Assembly: GCF_034047335.1 (NCBI RefSeq)
Contig: NZ_CP139137.1
Coordinates: 496,001 to 560,000 of the forward strand
DNA length: 64,000 bases
Reading direction: 5' to 3'
From: Chryseobacterium sp. JJR-5R
Lineage (GTDB): Bacteria > Bacteroidota > Bacteroidia > Flavobacteriales > Weeksellaceae
The first letter of the stretch is position 1; each line of letters begins with the position of its first letter. The notes under the pieces were generated by a model. It searched no databases, was not told the origin of the DNA, and worked only from the letters and a program-made list of their open reading frames with translations. The translations under genes were made by a program, and so were the position numbers. Below are positions 42,185 through 50,799 of this stretch, piece after piece.

Positions 42185-43186
42185 TTAATAATCTAAAAGC
42201 CCCATACTGAATTCATCATAAGGCGCACCGGTATCTGTTCCTAAAGGTACGATACTTTCGAGTCTTGAAAGATCAGATTCGCTTAAAATAATGTTGCCGG
42301 CTTCAATATTCTGTTCAACATAAGTTCTGCGCTTGGTTCCCGGAATCGGTAAAATCCCTTTGCTGATGATCCAGGCCAGTGCCAGTTGCGACGGCGTAAC
42401 ATTCTTTTCTTTCGCAAGGCTTTCAATGGCCTGCACCAGCTCAAGATTTTTATGGAAATGCTGTTCCTGAAAACGGGGGATGCCTCTGCGGAAATCATTT
42501 TCCGGCAAATCATCAACAGAACGGATCTGCCCGGACAAAAACCCCCGCCCCAGCGGCGAGTATGCCACAAAACCGATTCCTGATTCATTTAAAGTTTTCA
42601 GAACCCCTTTTTCTTCCACAGTCCGTTCAAACAAAGAAAATTCACTTTGCACCGCCGTAATGGGGTGAACAGCGTGGGCTCTTTTTACAGTTTCTGATGA
42701 TACTTCAGACAAACCGATATAGCCAACTTTTCCTTCCTTTACCAGTTCGGCCATTGCCCCTACCGTTTCTTCAATCGGGATATTTTTGTCCAGCCGGTGC
42801 ATGTAATAAAGGTCGATGTAATCTGTTTTGAGGTTTTTCAGGGAACGTTCAACTGCTTTTCTGATATAATTCCTGCTTCCGTTGATGGCCCAGGTTACTT
42901 TATTTTGATCATCGATTTCCCAGCCGAATTTTGTGGCGATGATGTACTTTTCCCGATCTTTTCCCATAGCTTTTGCGATAAGCTGCTCATTTTTGAACGG
43001 GCCGTACAGATCGGCCGTGTCCAGGAAATTACCGCCAAGCTCCAAAGAGCGGTGAATGGTGGCAATGGCTTCCTGTTCATCTGCTTTGCCATACATATGG
43101 CTGTCCTCAAAGCCGGTCATCCCCATACATCCCAAACCGATATTCGGGACAGTTAATCCCTGGCTTCCTAATTTTACTGTGTCCAT
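42185..43186 (-). CDS. Aldo/keto reductase
   Basis: The 333-residue NADPH-dependent enzyme has the AKR barrel: NFLDTADLYGPFKNEQL (catalytic Asp and Tyr, about residues 53-69), IIATKFGWEI (Lys), YIDLYYMHRLDKN (His, about 130), VAYSPLGRGFLSG and PIPGTKRRTYVEQN, which binds the cofactor phosphate. It most resembles the general stress-type AKRs such as YhdN. It lies upstream of the AraC-SDR-AraC group on the same strand, separated by a terminator. Upstream repeats of CGGATGTT spaced by 18 bases may be operators. Confidence 0.92.
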   Translation of the reverse strand: MDTVKLGSQGLTVPNIGLGCMGMTGFEDSHMYGKADEQEAIATIHRSLELGGNFLDTADLYGPFKNEQLIAKAMGKDREKYIIATKFGWEIDDQNKVTWAINGSRNYIRKAVERSLKNLKTDYIDLYYMHRLDKNIPIEETVGAMAELVKEGKVGYIGLSEVSSETVKRAHAVHPITAVQSEFSLFERTVEEKGVLKTLNESGIGFVAYSPLGRGFLSGQIRSVDDLPENDFRRGIPRFQEQHFHKNLELVQAIESLAKEKNVTPSQLALAWIISKGILPIPGTKRRTYVEQNIEAGNIILSESDLSRLESIVPLGTDTGAPYDEFSMGLLDY

Positions 43187-43210
43187 ATTATTGATATTAA
43201 TTTAATAACA

Positions 43211-43260
43211 CAAAGTTGGGCAGAAATCAGGAACCGGATGTTTGCAAAACGACGGATGTT
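43211..43260 (-). promoter_or_regulatory. Aldo/keto reductase promoter with direct repeats
   Basis: The -7 candidate CAACTTTG (plus strand caaagttg at 43211-43218) is identical to that of the SDR gene. Upstream, CGGATGTT occurs twice (43235-43242 and 43253-43260, start to start 18 bases). Confidence 0.45.
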
Positions 43261-43316
43261 GTATGTAAATTACTGATCCTTGTTTTGAAATTTAAAATTG
43301 AGTTTTCTGCATGGGG

Positions 43317-45611
43317 TTATTTCTTCGGTCGATGGCTCATATAAAAACTCAGTTTTCCGCCATTCATCATTTCTGAATGTTTCAATATAAAGTTTTTAAT
43401 TTCTTTACCGTTGAGAAGAATTTTTTCAACGTATACATTCTTTTGACTTTGATTGATCGCTTCAATCTCAAACTTTTTTCCGTTTTCTAAATTTAACACA
43501 GCATGGTCAATTGCCGGGCTTCCGATTGCATAATCTTCCGAGCCCGGAGCAACGGGATAAAAACCAAGCGAGCTCAAAATATACCAGGCACTCATTTGTC
43601 CGGCGTCGTCATTACCGCCCAGTCCGTCGGGAGTTGCTTTATACTGCATCTCTAAAATTCTTCTGACCTGTGCCTGGGTTTTCCATGGCTGTCCCGCCCA
43701 ATTGTAAAAATAAGCAACATGATGTGCCGGTTCATTCCCGTGAACATAGCCTCCGATGATGCCTTCTCTCGTAATGTCTTCCGTATCTGCAAAAAATTCA
43801 TCCGGTAAATGCATGGTAAACAGTTCATCCAGTTTTGAAGCAAATTTTTTCTTTCCGCCCATCATTTTCATCAGTTCATCCGGATTTTGGGGAACGAAGA
43901 AGCTGTAGTTCCAGGAATTTCCTTCAATAAAGCCCTGACCGTGCGTGCTTAGTGCATTGAAATCTTTTTTGAAGCTTCCGTCTGCCAAACGCGGGCGCAT
44001 AAATCCGGATGTTTTATCAAAATTGTTTTTCCAGTTTTCAGAACGTTTGATAAATTGATTATAAATCTCTGTTTCATCCAAATGTTTTGCCAACTGTGCA
44101 ATGGCCCAGTCATCATAAGCATATTCCAGTGTATTGGATACCGATGTCCCATTCTTCTCTGCAGGGATATAGCCCAGATCCATATAATACCCGATGCCTT
44201 CGTAGTCTCGTTTGCTGGCGGTTTCAGCACAGGCTTTCAGGGCTTCCTTTGTGTCGCCGGTATAATTTCCTTTAATAATCGCATCTGCAACCACACTCAC
44301 GCTGTGGTATCCGCTCATGCACCAGTTATCATTGGCATAATGCGACCAGATTGGCAGCATTTTCATGGAAAACTGATTGTAGTGAGCCATCATCGATTTC
44401 ACCATATCATTATTTCTCTTCGGCTGGATAATATTGAAGAACGGGTGGAGCGCACGGTAAGTGTCCCAGATGGAGAACGTGGTATAATTGGTGAAATCTT
44501 CCGCTTTATGAATATTTTGGTCTAATCCTTTATATTCTCCGTTAACGTCAGTATAAGTGGTTGGATTAATAAAAGTATGGTACATCGCGGTATAAAAGTT
44601 TGTTTTTTCGGTTTCAGAACCTGTAATGACAATTTTATTCAGTTCTTTATTCCATTCTTCCTGTGCTTTTGTTTTAACCTGATCAAAAGATAATCCCCCG
44701 GTTTCCTGCTCCAGGTTTTCCAGTGCATTGGCCTGGCTCACAGGAGAAATAGCCAGCTTGAGTTCAATTGCTTCATTTTCATCCGTGTCAAAATCAAAAT
44801 ACATTTTCAGGTTTTTTCCGGCGATTTCCGGGAAGTTTTTGGTCTGGTCGAATTTTCTCCAGAATCCGTTGTACACTTGTTTTCCGTCATAGCTTTTCTG
44901 TCCGTACGATTTAAACGGCTTTGAAAATTTCATGGCAAAATAAACCGTTCTTGTCCTTGCCCAGCCGTTGGTCTGCCGGTAGCCTGTTACGGTATTTCCG
45001 TTTTCGACCCGTACATAGGTCCAGATGTTTTTGCCGTCATAATTATAAATCCCTGCCATCAGATCCAGGATGATATGTGCCTGGTCAGACTTCGGAAAAG
45101 TATAACGGTGAAACCCGACCCTTGTAGAAGCTGTCAGTTCAGCTAAAATATTATGGTCTTCAAGCTTTACCTTATAATATCCGGCTTCTGCTTTTTCATT
45201 TTGATGGGAAAATTTGCTTCTGTAGCCGTTTTCAGGATGTAAAGCCGTTCCGGGGTTCAACTGCAATTTCCCTACAGTCGGCATTACGAGAAAATCCCCT
45301 AAATCAGAATGCCCTGTCCCGCTGAAATGCGTCGAGCTGAATCCTGCAATTGTTCTATCTTCATACCAGTACCCGGCACAGTATTTATACACTTCACCAT
45401 TATATTTACCGTTCAGTGCATACGAAACAGTATCGGTTTCAGGGCTCAGCTGTACGGCACCAAAAGGCACGGTAGCACCAGGGTAGGTGTGCCCCATTTT
45501 TTCGGTTCCGATTAAAGGGTTGACATACTGATAAAGCTTTTCAAACTGCTGTGCCTGGTATCCGCTGAATAATAAAAGAAAAAGAAATGCATAAGTTCCG
45601 GACCTTTCCAT
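43317..45611 (-). CDS. GH92 family alpha-mannosidase
   Basis: The 764-residue protein has a signal peptide (about 1-20, ending GYQAQ) and the full GH92 plan: an N-terminal beta-sandwich (VNPLIGTEKMGHTYPGAT, residues about 30-47), then an alpha/alpha barrel with SIWDTYRALHPFFN (about 385), EGNSWNYSFFVPQNP (about 565), YVHGNEPAHHVAYFYN (about 623) and GGNDDAGQMSAWYILSSLG (about 672). GH92 enzymes are calcium-dependent exo-alpha-mannosidases acting on N-glycans and other mannans. No SusC/SusD pair is beside it, so it is not in a standard polysaccharide locus. It is probably periplasmic. Confidence 0.94.
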   Translation of the reverse strand: MERSGTYAFLFLLLFSGYQAQQFEKLYQYVNPLIGTEKMGHTYPGATVPFGAVQLSPETDTVSYALNGKYNGEVYKYCAGYWYEDRTIAGFSSTHFSGTGHSDLGDFLVMPTVGKLQLNPGTALHPENGYRSKFSHQNEKAEAGYYKVKLEDHNILAELTASTRVGFHRYTFPKSDQAHIILDLMAGIYNYDGKNIWTYVRVENGNTVTGYRQTNGWARTRTVYFAMKFSKPFKSYGQKSYDGKQVYNGFWRKFDQTKNFPEIAGKNLKMYFDFDTDENEAIELKLAISPVSQANALENLEQETGGLSFDQVKTKAQEEWNKELNKIVITGSETEKTNFYTAMYHTFINPTTYTDVNGEYKGLDQNIHKAEDFTNYTTFSIWDTYRALHPFFNIIQPKRNNDMVKSMMAHYNQFSMKMLPIWSHYANDNWCMSGYHSVSVVADAIIKGNYTGDTKEALKACAETASKRDYEGIGYYMDLGYIPAEKNGTSVSNTLEYAYDDWAIAQLAKHLDETEIYNQFIKRSENWKNNFDKTSGFMRPRLADGSFKKDFNALSTHGQGFIEGNSWNYSFFVPQNPDELMKMMGGKKKFASKLDELFTMHLPDEFFADTEDITREGIIGGYVHGNEPAHHVAYFYNWAGQPWKTQAQVRRILEMQYKATPDGLGGNDDAGQMSAWYILSSLGFYPVAPGSEDYAIGSPAIDHAVLNLENGKKFEIEAINQSQKNVYVEKILLNGKEIKNFILKHSEMMNGGKLSFYMSHRPKK

Positions 45612-45631
45612 AAATGATCATTTTTTTCGGG

Positions 45632-45655
45632 TTTTAAATTTAATTAAATTTAAAA
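45632..45655. repeat. AT-rich 24-base perfect palindrome
   Basis: TTTTAAATTTAA and its complement form a perfect 24-base palindrome between GH92 and the SDR gene, near the GH92 start. It may be an operator or merely AT-rich composition. Confidence 0.4.
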
Positions 45656-45676
45656 TGCCTTTCCATTTTATTTGGT

Positions 45677-45715
45677 TTTAGTTTCGGCGGCGGCTTTGCC
45701 GCCGCCGAAACTAAA
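45677..45715. repeat. GC-rich hairpin, 18-bp perfect stem with TTT loop
   Basis: Arms at 45677-45694 and 45698-45715 pair perfectly; the core is TTTCGGCGGCGGC. It is a sister of 3565-3597 with compensatory differences. It lies between divergent genes, so it does not look like a simple terminator. Confidence 0.8.
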
Positions 45716-45802
45716 CATTTACAAAGTTCTTGTTATTTTCCGCATATTATTTATAGCTTGCCGAACCGCTGAAAACCTTAAATTTACTCAAACAATAAAA
45801 AT

Positions 45803-46684
45803 ATGAATCTGTATACACAGCCGATGTTGCGTGAAGATGCACTCAAAGATAAAGTAGCCATCGTAACGGGAGGCGGAAGCGGTTTGGGGAAAGCCATGAC
45901 CAAATATTTCCTTGAATTGGGAGCGAAAGTAGTAATTACCTCCAGAAATCTGGAAAAATTACAGGGAACTGCAAAGGAACTGGAAGAACAGACCGGCGGA
46001 AAAGTGCTCTGCGTAGCCTGTGACGTGAGAAACTGGAATGAGGTGGAAGCAATGAAAGAAGCGGCCCTGAAAGAGTTCGGGAAAATTGATATCCTTCTGA
46101 ATAATGCTGCAGGAAATTTTATTTCCCCGACGGAACGGCTTACCCACTCTGCTTTTGATTCTATTCTGGATATTGTACTGAAAGGAACTAAAAACTGTAC
46201 ACTTTCCATCGGTAAACACTGGATCGATTCAAAAACACCGGGAACCGTTTTAAATATCGTTACCACGTATGCCTGGACCGGTTCTGCTTATGTGGTTCCG
46301 TCAGCCTGCGCCAAGGCGGGGGTTTTGGCCATGACGAGGTCTCTGGCCGTTGAATGGGGGAAATACAACATCCGTTTTAATGCCATCGCTCCGGGGCCTT
46401 TTCCTACGAAAGGAGCGTGGGACCGCTTGCTTCCGGGAGATATGAAAGACCAGTTTGACCTGGCTAAGAAAAACCCGCTTAAAAGAGTAGGGGAACATCA
46501 GGAGCTGGCCAATCTTGCCGCCTATCTTGTTTCAGATTTCTCATCTTTCGTTAACGGTGAAGTAGTGACCATTGACGGCGGGGAATGGCTACAGGGCGCC
46601 GGAGAGTTTAATATGCTGGAAGATATTCCGCAGGAAATGTGGGATGCGCTGGAAGCCATGATTAAAGCAAAGAAATCCAACTGA
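45803..46684 (+). CDS. 2,4-dienoyl-CoA reductase-like SDR
   Basis: The 293-residue protein is a classical SDR with TGGGSGLGKAM (about residues 23-33), NNAAGNF and, in the active site, TTYAWTGSAYVVPSACAKAG. The Tyr, Ser and Lys spacing in that segment matches mitochondrial 2,4-dienoyl-CoA reductase rather than the plain YxxxK of most SDRs. NAIAPGPFPTKGAWDRLLPG also fits that group. It would reduce dienoyl-CoA in breakdown of unsaturated fatty acids, using NADPH, in the cytosol. No other beta-oxidation gene is nearby. It is divergent from the GH92 gene and upstream of an M1 peptidase. Confidence 0.85.
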   Translation: MNLYTQPMLREDALKDKVAIVTGGGSGLGKAMTKYFLELGAKVVITSRNLEKLQGTAKELEEQTGGKVLCVACDVRNWNEVEAMKEAALKEFGKIDILLNNAAGNFISPTERLTHSAFDSILDIVLKGTKNCTLSIGKHWIDSKTPGTVLNIVTTYAWTGSAYVVPSACAKAGVLAMTRSLAVEWGKYNIRFNAIAPGPFPTKGAWDRLLPGDMKDQFDLAKKNPLKRVGEHQELANLAAYLVSDFSSFVNGEVVTIDGGEWLQGAGEFNMLEDIPQEMWDALEAMIKAKKSN

Positions 46685-46725
46685 TCAGGAACTGCTTAAT
46701 GTATTTCAAAAATAATCTCTTGCAC

Positions 46726-46745
46726 ATGATGATGATGATGATGAT
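46726..46745. repeat. ATG microsatellite
   Basis: Six perfect ATG units plus AT in the gap between the SDR and M1 genes. Not in a recognisable gene. Confidence 0.7.
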
Positions 46746-46869
46746 CAGATTCTTATATGCCTTTAAATCTGCTGAATATGAAAACCAGTAATGATGCATT
46801 AAAATGAGCTTTACAATCTTTATAAAGCTTCCGATACTGAATTCAAGCAGCTTTGCCGTAAGAAGTAAG

Positions 46870-46898
46870 CTGCCGGAATGTAACAATTCCGGCAGTTT
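46870..46898 (+). terminator. Terminator-like hairpin in the leader of the M1 gene
   Basis: A 10-bp stem (ctgccggaat / attccggcag) followed by TTT. The left arm overlaps an alternative hairpin, GCAGCTT (46847-46853) with AAGCTGC (46867-46873). Confidence 0.6.
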
Positions 46899-46932
46899 GC
46901 TTTACTAATTAACCAAATAAAATAATAATACA

Positions 46933-49131
46933 ATGAATTTTAAATTTCCAATCCTTGCTTCCGCTGTAGCCGTTATGCTCTTTTCGCACACGGCACATGC
47001 CCAGGAAGCGCCAAAATATGATTATGTAGAGGCTTTCAAGCCGTTTTTCTATACGCAGACCGGTACACCGACAAGATCTGCAAGCGGACAGCCGGGGTAT
47101 GCATACTGGCAGAATTCTGCAGACTATAATCTGAATGTCAGCCTGAATGAAGCCAAAAATGAAATTACCGGAACAGCAGAAATTACGTATACCAACAACA
47201 GTACGGATAAATTAGGATTCCTGTGGCTGCAGCTGGATCAGAACTTATTCAAAAAAGATTCAAGAGGAAATGCGGTAGTCCCGATGTCCGGGAGCCGTAA
47301 CGGGTCCCATGGGGAAGAATTTGAAGGAGGCTATACCATAAAGTCGGTAAAGCTTGACGGTAAAGATGTGAAATATACCATCACGGACACCAGGATGCAG
47401 ATTGACCTTGCTGAAGGGCTGAAAGCACAGGGAGGTGTGGCAAAAATTAAAATTGAATACGCTTTCCTGTCCCCGAAATACGGATCAGACAGGATGGGGA
47501 TAGAAGATACGAAAAATGGAAAGGTCTTTACCATAGCGCAATGGTATCCCAGGATGTGTGTGTATGACGACGTACTGGGCTGGAATACGATGCCGTATCT
47601 GGGAGCCTCTGAGTTTTATCTGGAATACGGAAATATCACAGCCAATATTACAGTACCGGCCAGCCATTATGTAGTGGCTTCCGGGGAACTCCTGAATGCA
47701 AAAGAAGTTTATTCCAAAGAAGAGAACAACAGGTGGGAACAGGCAAGGAACAGCGATAAGACCGTAATGATCCGTTCTGAATCTGACCTGGGTAAAAACC
47801 AGCAGACAGGCATGAAAACCTGGAAATTCAAGATCACGCAGGCCAGGGATTTCGCCTGGGCATCTTCACCGGCCTTTATACTGGATGCGGCAAGGATCAA
47901 CCTTCCGAGCGGGAAAAAATCACTGGCCGTTTCTGCATATCCTGTAGAAAGCGCCGGGGAAAAAGCATGGGGAAGATCAACGGAATACACAAAAGCAGCC
48001 ATCGAGCATTATTCGGATAAATGGTATGAATATACGTATCCTGCTGCCACTAACGTTGCCGGGAACGAAGGCGGGATGGAATATCCGGGCATCGTTTTCT
48101 GCCACATGAATTCTAAAGGCGGCGATCTCTGGGGCGTTACCGATCATGAATTCGGGCATAACTGGTTCCCGATGATCGTAGGTTCCAATGAAAGGATGTT
48201 TGCCTGGATGGATGAAGGGTTCAACACTTTCATCAATGAACTTTCAACGAAAGCCTTTAATAAGGGAGAATATTACGAAAAGAAAAATGTAGCCCAGATG
48301 GGAGCATTCCTGATGAATGACAGCTTTGAGCCGATTATGGTAGGCCCGGACAACATGAAGGAAAACAACATCGGGATTCTGGCTTATTACAAACCGGGGA
48401 TGGGACTGGGCATCTTGCGGGAATCTATCCTGGGGCCTGAAAAATTTGACAAAGCATTCAAGACCTATATTCAACGCTGGGCTTTCAAGCATCCGACGCC
48501 GTGGGATTTCTTCCACACTATGGAAAACGTTTCCGGCGAAGAGCTGAACTGGTTCTGGAGAGGCTGGTTCATCAACAAATGGAAAATAGACCAGGCCGTG
48601 AAAAATGTGAAATACGTGAACGGGGATTTTAAAAACGGAGCGCAGGTGACCGTTGAAAATATCGGGCAGCTGCCGATGCCGGCAACCGTTCAGGTGAAAT
48701 TTAAAGACGGGACACAGCAGATCGTTAAAATACCTGTTGAGGTCTGGAAAAGAAATACGGAGTGGACGTTTAAAGTGAATTCTGCCAAAGAAATAGAGCA
48801 GGTTAAGCTTGATCCGGATTCCAGGATCCCTGACATGAACGCCCAGAACAACAGCTGGTCTTCAGCAGATGCCAAACCTGTGGAGAAAATCAATGTTAAA
48901 GATTTTACGGGAACCTACGGCAGTAAAGACCTCCCTCTGAAAATTACGTTTAAGGAAAAGGACAGCCAGCTTTTTGCCCAGGCAACGGGTCAGAAGGAAT
49001 TTCCTCTTGAGTATACAGGGAATAATACGTTTACCTTTGACCAGGCCCAAATCTCAATGATTTTCAGCCCGGACAAAAAAACAATTACTTTTACGCAGGC
49101 AGGACGGGAATTCAAGTTTACCAGGGAATAA
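46933..49131 (+). CDS. M1-family metallopeptidase (first of two)
   Basis: The 732-residue protein has a signal peptide (about 1-23, ending AHAQ). The M1 catalytic segment is HEFGH (405-409) with the third zinc ligand E428 in WMDEGFNTF, at the right spacing of 18, and EGGMEYPG about 50 residues before it as the substrate-binding (GAMEN-like) motif. The N-terminal part is the beta-sandwich typical of M1, and the C-terminal 180 residues hold an extra beta-domain. It is an exported aminopeptidase, likely periplasmic; no T9SS domain is visible. It shares general plan with the M1 gene at 54722, but the two are not near duplicates. Confidence 0.93.
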   Translation: MNFKFPILASAVAVMLFSHTAHAQEAPKYDYVEAFKPFFYTQTGTPTRSASGQPGYAYWQNSADYNLNVSLNEAKNEITGTAEITYTNNSTDKLGFLWLQLDQNLFKKDSRGNAVVPMSGSRNGSHGEEFEGGYTIKSVKLDGKDVKYTITDTRMQIDLAEGLKAQGGVAKIKIEYAFLSPKYGSDRMGIEDTKNGKVFTIAQWYPRMCVYDDVLGWNTMPYLGASEFYLEYGNITANITVPASHYVVASGELLNAKEVYSKEENNRWEQARNSDKTVMIRSESDLGKNQQTGMKTWKFKITQARDFAWASSPAFILDAARINLPSGKKSLAVSAYPVESAGEKAWGRSTEYTKAAIEHYSDKWYEYTYPAATNVAGNEGGMEYPGIVFCHMNSKGGDLWGVTDHEFGHNWFPMIVGSNERMFAWMDEGFNTFINELSTKAFNKGEYYEKKNVAQMGAFLMNDSFEPIMVGPDNMKENNIGILAYYKPGMGLGILRESILGPEKFDKAFKTYIQRWAFKHPTPWDFFHTMENVSGEELNWFWRGWFINKWKIDQAVKNVKYVNGDFKNGAQVTVENIGQLPMPATVQVKFKDGTQQIVKIPVEVWKRNTEWTFKVNSAKEIEQVKLDPDSRIPDMNAQNNSWSSADAKPVEKINVKDFTGTYGSKDLPLKITFKEKDSQLFAQATGQKEFPLEYTGNNTFTFDQAQISMIFSPDKKTITFTQAGREFKFTRE

Positions 49132-49162
49132 GTTTCCTTAATGCAAATATATACATACAGGG

Positions 49163-49187
49163 CTCCGGATATTTTCCGGAGTTTTTT
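49163..49187 (+). terminator. Terminator after the first M1 peptidase
   Basis: A 7-bp stem (ctccgga / tccggag) with a five-base loop and T6. Confidence 0.85.
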
Positions 49188-49244
49188 ATTGGTTTAATTA
49201 ACAATAAACACCGGATTCATAACGGTTCTCTGATGGAGATATCT

Positions 49245-49252
49245 TATTTTTG
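49245..49252 (+). promoter_or_regulatory. -7 box TATTTTTG
   Basis: A perfect TAnnTTTG match 27 bases before the ATG at 49280; no good TTG upstream. Confidence 0.5.
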
Positions 49253-49279
49253 CTTTTTTGATACTTAAAATAAGAGCGT

Positions 49280-50116
49280 ATGAATTTCAGGTTTTCCATT
49301 GTTTTTTTAATGCTTTCCGCATTAGGTTTTTCACAGGATCTTAAAGTAATGAGCTTCAACATCAGGCTGAATGTAGATTCCGATAAAGAGAATTCATGGA
49401 CGAACAGGAAACAGGATGTTGAGGATCTCCTCACTTATTATCATCCTGATTATTTCGGCGTGCAGGAAGCGCTTCCCGGGCAGATGAAAGATCTTAAAAT
49501 CGGATTGAAAAATTACGATTACATTGGGGTCGGCAGAGATGACGGGAAAGAAAAAGGGGAGTTTTCAGCGATATTTTATGATACCGGGAGGCTGCAGACG
49601 GTAAAATCGGGAACGTTCTGGCTTTCGGAGACTCCGGAAAAACCTTCCAGAGGATGGGATGCGGCTTTGAACAGGATCTGTACCTATGCTGTTTTCAGAG
49701 ATAAAAAATCAAAAAAAGAATTCATGGCTTTGAACCTTCATTTTGACCATATCGGGAATATCGCAAGGGTAAAGTCTTCAGAATTGATTTTAAAGAAGAT
49801 CAAGGAAATCAATCCCGGAAATTTACCGGTTACCGTAAGCGGGGATTTTAACCTGACGGAAGATTCGGAGCCGATTAAAATCATGTCGCAGCACCTTCAG
49901 GATTCTTTTTACCATTCAGAAACGAAACATTACGGGCCTAAAGGGACATTTACAGGATTCAATATCAATGAAGTCCCCAAAGACCGGATCGATTATATTT
50001 TTGTAAAAGGATTCAAAATCAGATCCCACCGCCACATCAATGACAGGAGAGAGAACCTGCTGTATCCTTCAGATCATTTCCCGGTACTGGCAGAACTGAG
50101 CTTCCTGAAAAATTAG
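49280..50116 (+). CDS. Secreted endonuclease/exonuclease/phosphatase-fold protein
   Basis: The 278-residue protein has a signal peptide (about 1-17, ending GFSQ) and a complete EEP domain. Metal and catalytic segments are VMSFNIRLN, YFGVQEAL (Glu, metal), LNLHFDHIGNIAR (His), VSGDFNLTEDSEP (Asp/Asn) and SDHFPVLAELSF (catalytic His) at the end. The fold is shared by DNases, phospholipases and sugar phosphatases, so the substrate cannot be set. As an exported enzyme it may act on nucleic acids or lipids outside the cytosol. Its last four bases overlap the 3' end of the convergent response-regulator gene. Confidence 0.88.
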   Translation: MNFRFSIVFLMLSALGFSQDLKVMSFNIRLNVDSDKENSWTNRKQDVEDLLTYYHPDYFGVQEALPGQMKDLKIGLKNYDYIGVGRDDGKEKGEFSAIFYDTGRLQTVKSGTFWLSETPEKPSRGWDAALNRICTYAVFRDKKSKKEFMALNLHFDHIGNIARVKSSELILKKIKEINPGNLPVTVSGDFNLTEDSEPIKIMSQHLQDSFYHSETKHYGPKGTFTGFNINEVPKDRIDYIFVKGFKIRSHRHINDRRENLLYPSDHFPVLAELSFLKN

Positions 50117-50799
50117 TGGGCAGGGAAATCAATCTCAAAGCCGATCCCCCTCAGGGACTGAATTTTTATTTCAGGGTCATGGATAAAATATTTCCGCAGC
50201 CTGCTGATGAATACATCAAGGCTCCTGCCTGTAAAATAATCACTGGTCTGCCAGAGATTGTCTAAAATGTCATCCCGTTTTATGGTCTTGCGGTTGTTTT
50301 TCAGCAGGTAAAGAAGAAGCTGCTGCTCCCGGATGGTAAGCCTTGTATCCGCCTGTTGGTGAGAAAGCAGCAGCTTTTCGGTGTCAAGCGTATATTCGCC
50401 GATTTTTATCAGTGTTTCTGCGGGTAAAGGCAGCACTCTTTTAAGGATATTCCTGATCCTCAGAATTAGTTCCTCGGGATCACAGGGTTTGGAAATATAA
50501 TCGTCAGCCCCCAGCTTCAGCCCGGTAAGCCGGTCTATTTTCTGGTTTTTAGCAGTTAAAAAAAGCAGCGGAAAACCCGGTTTTTCTTTTAGAATCATTT
50601 TGGCTAAAGAAAAACCGTCGATATTCGGCATCATAATGTCTAAAATACCGATGTGAAAAGAAAAGTCTGAAGGTAAAACCGCTACGATATCTTCCGGATT
50701 CTGAAACCAGGTTACCTCAAAATCTTCCAGTTCCATATATTGTTTTAAAATCATTCCGAAATCGGAATCATCTTCAGCTAACAGGATTTTAGTTTTCAT
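50113..50799 (-). CDS. OmpR-family response regulator
   Basis: The 228-residue protein has a receiver domain with acidic pair D10-D11, phospho-acceptor D54 (ILDIMMPNIDG), T84 and K106 (YISKPCDP), and an OmpR-type winged helix at the C-terminus (LTIREQQLLLYLLKNN, then LDVFISRLRKYF). Its start lies 11 bases inside the end of the histidine-kinase gene, so the two are translationally coupled, kinase first. Three TTAACC repeats with an 11-base period upstream of the divergent outer-membrane gene (52152-52179) are its best candidate target. Confidence 0.95.
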   Translation of the reverse strand: MKTKILLAEDDSDFGMILKQYMELEDFEVTWFQNPEDIVAVLPSDFSFHIGILDIMMPNIDGFSLAKMILKEKPGFPLLFLTAKNQKIDRLTGLKLGADDYISKPCDPEELILRIRNILKRVLPLPAETLIKIGEYTLDTEKLLLSHQQADTRLTIREQQLLLYLLKNNRKTIKRDDILDNLWQTSDYFTGRSLDVFISRLRKYFIHDPEIKIQSLRGIGFEIDFPAH

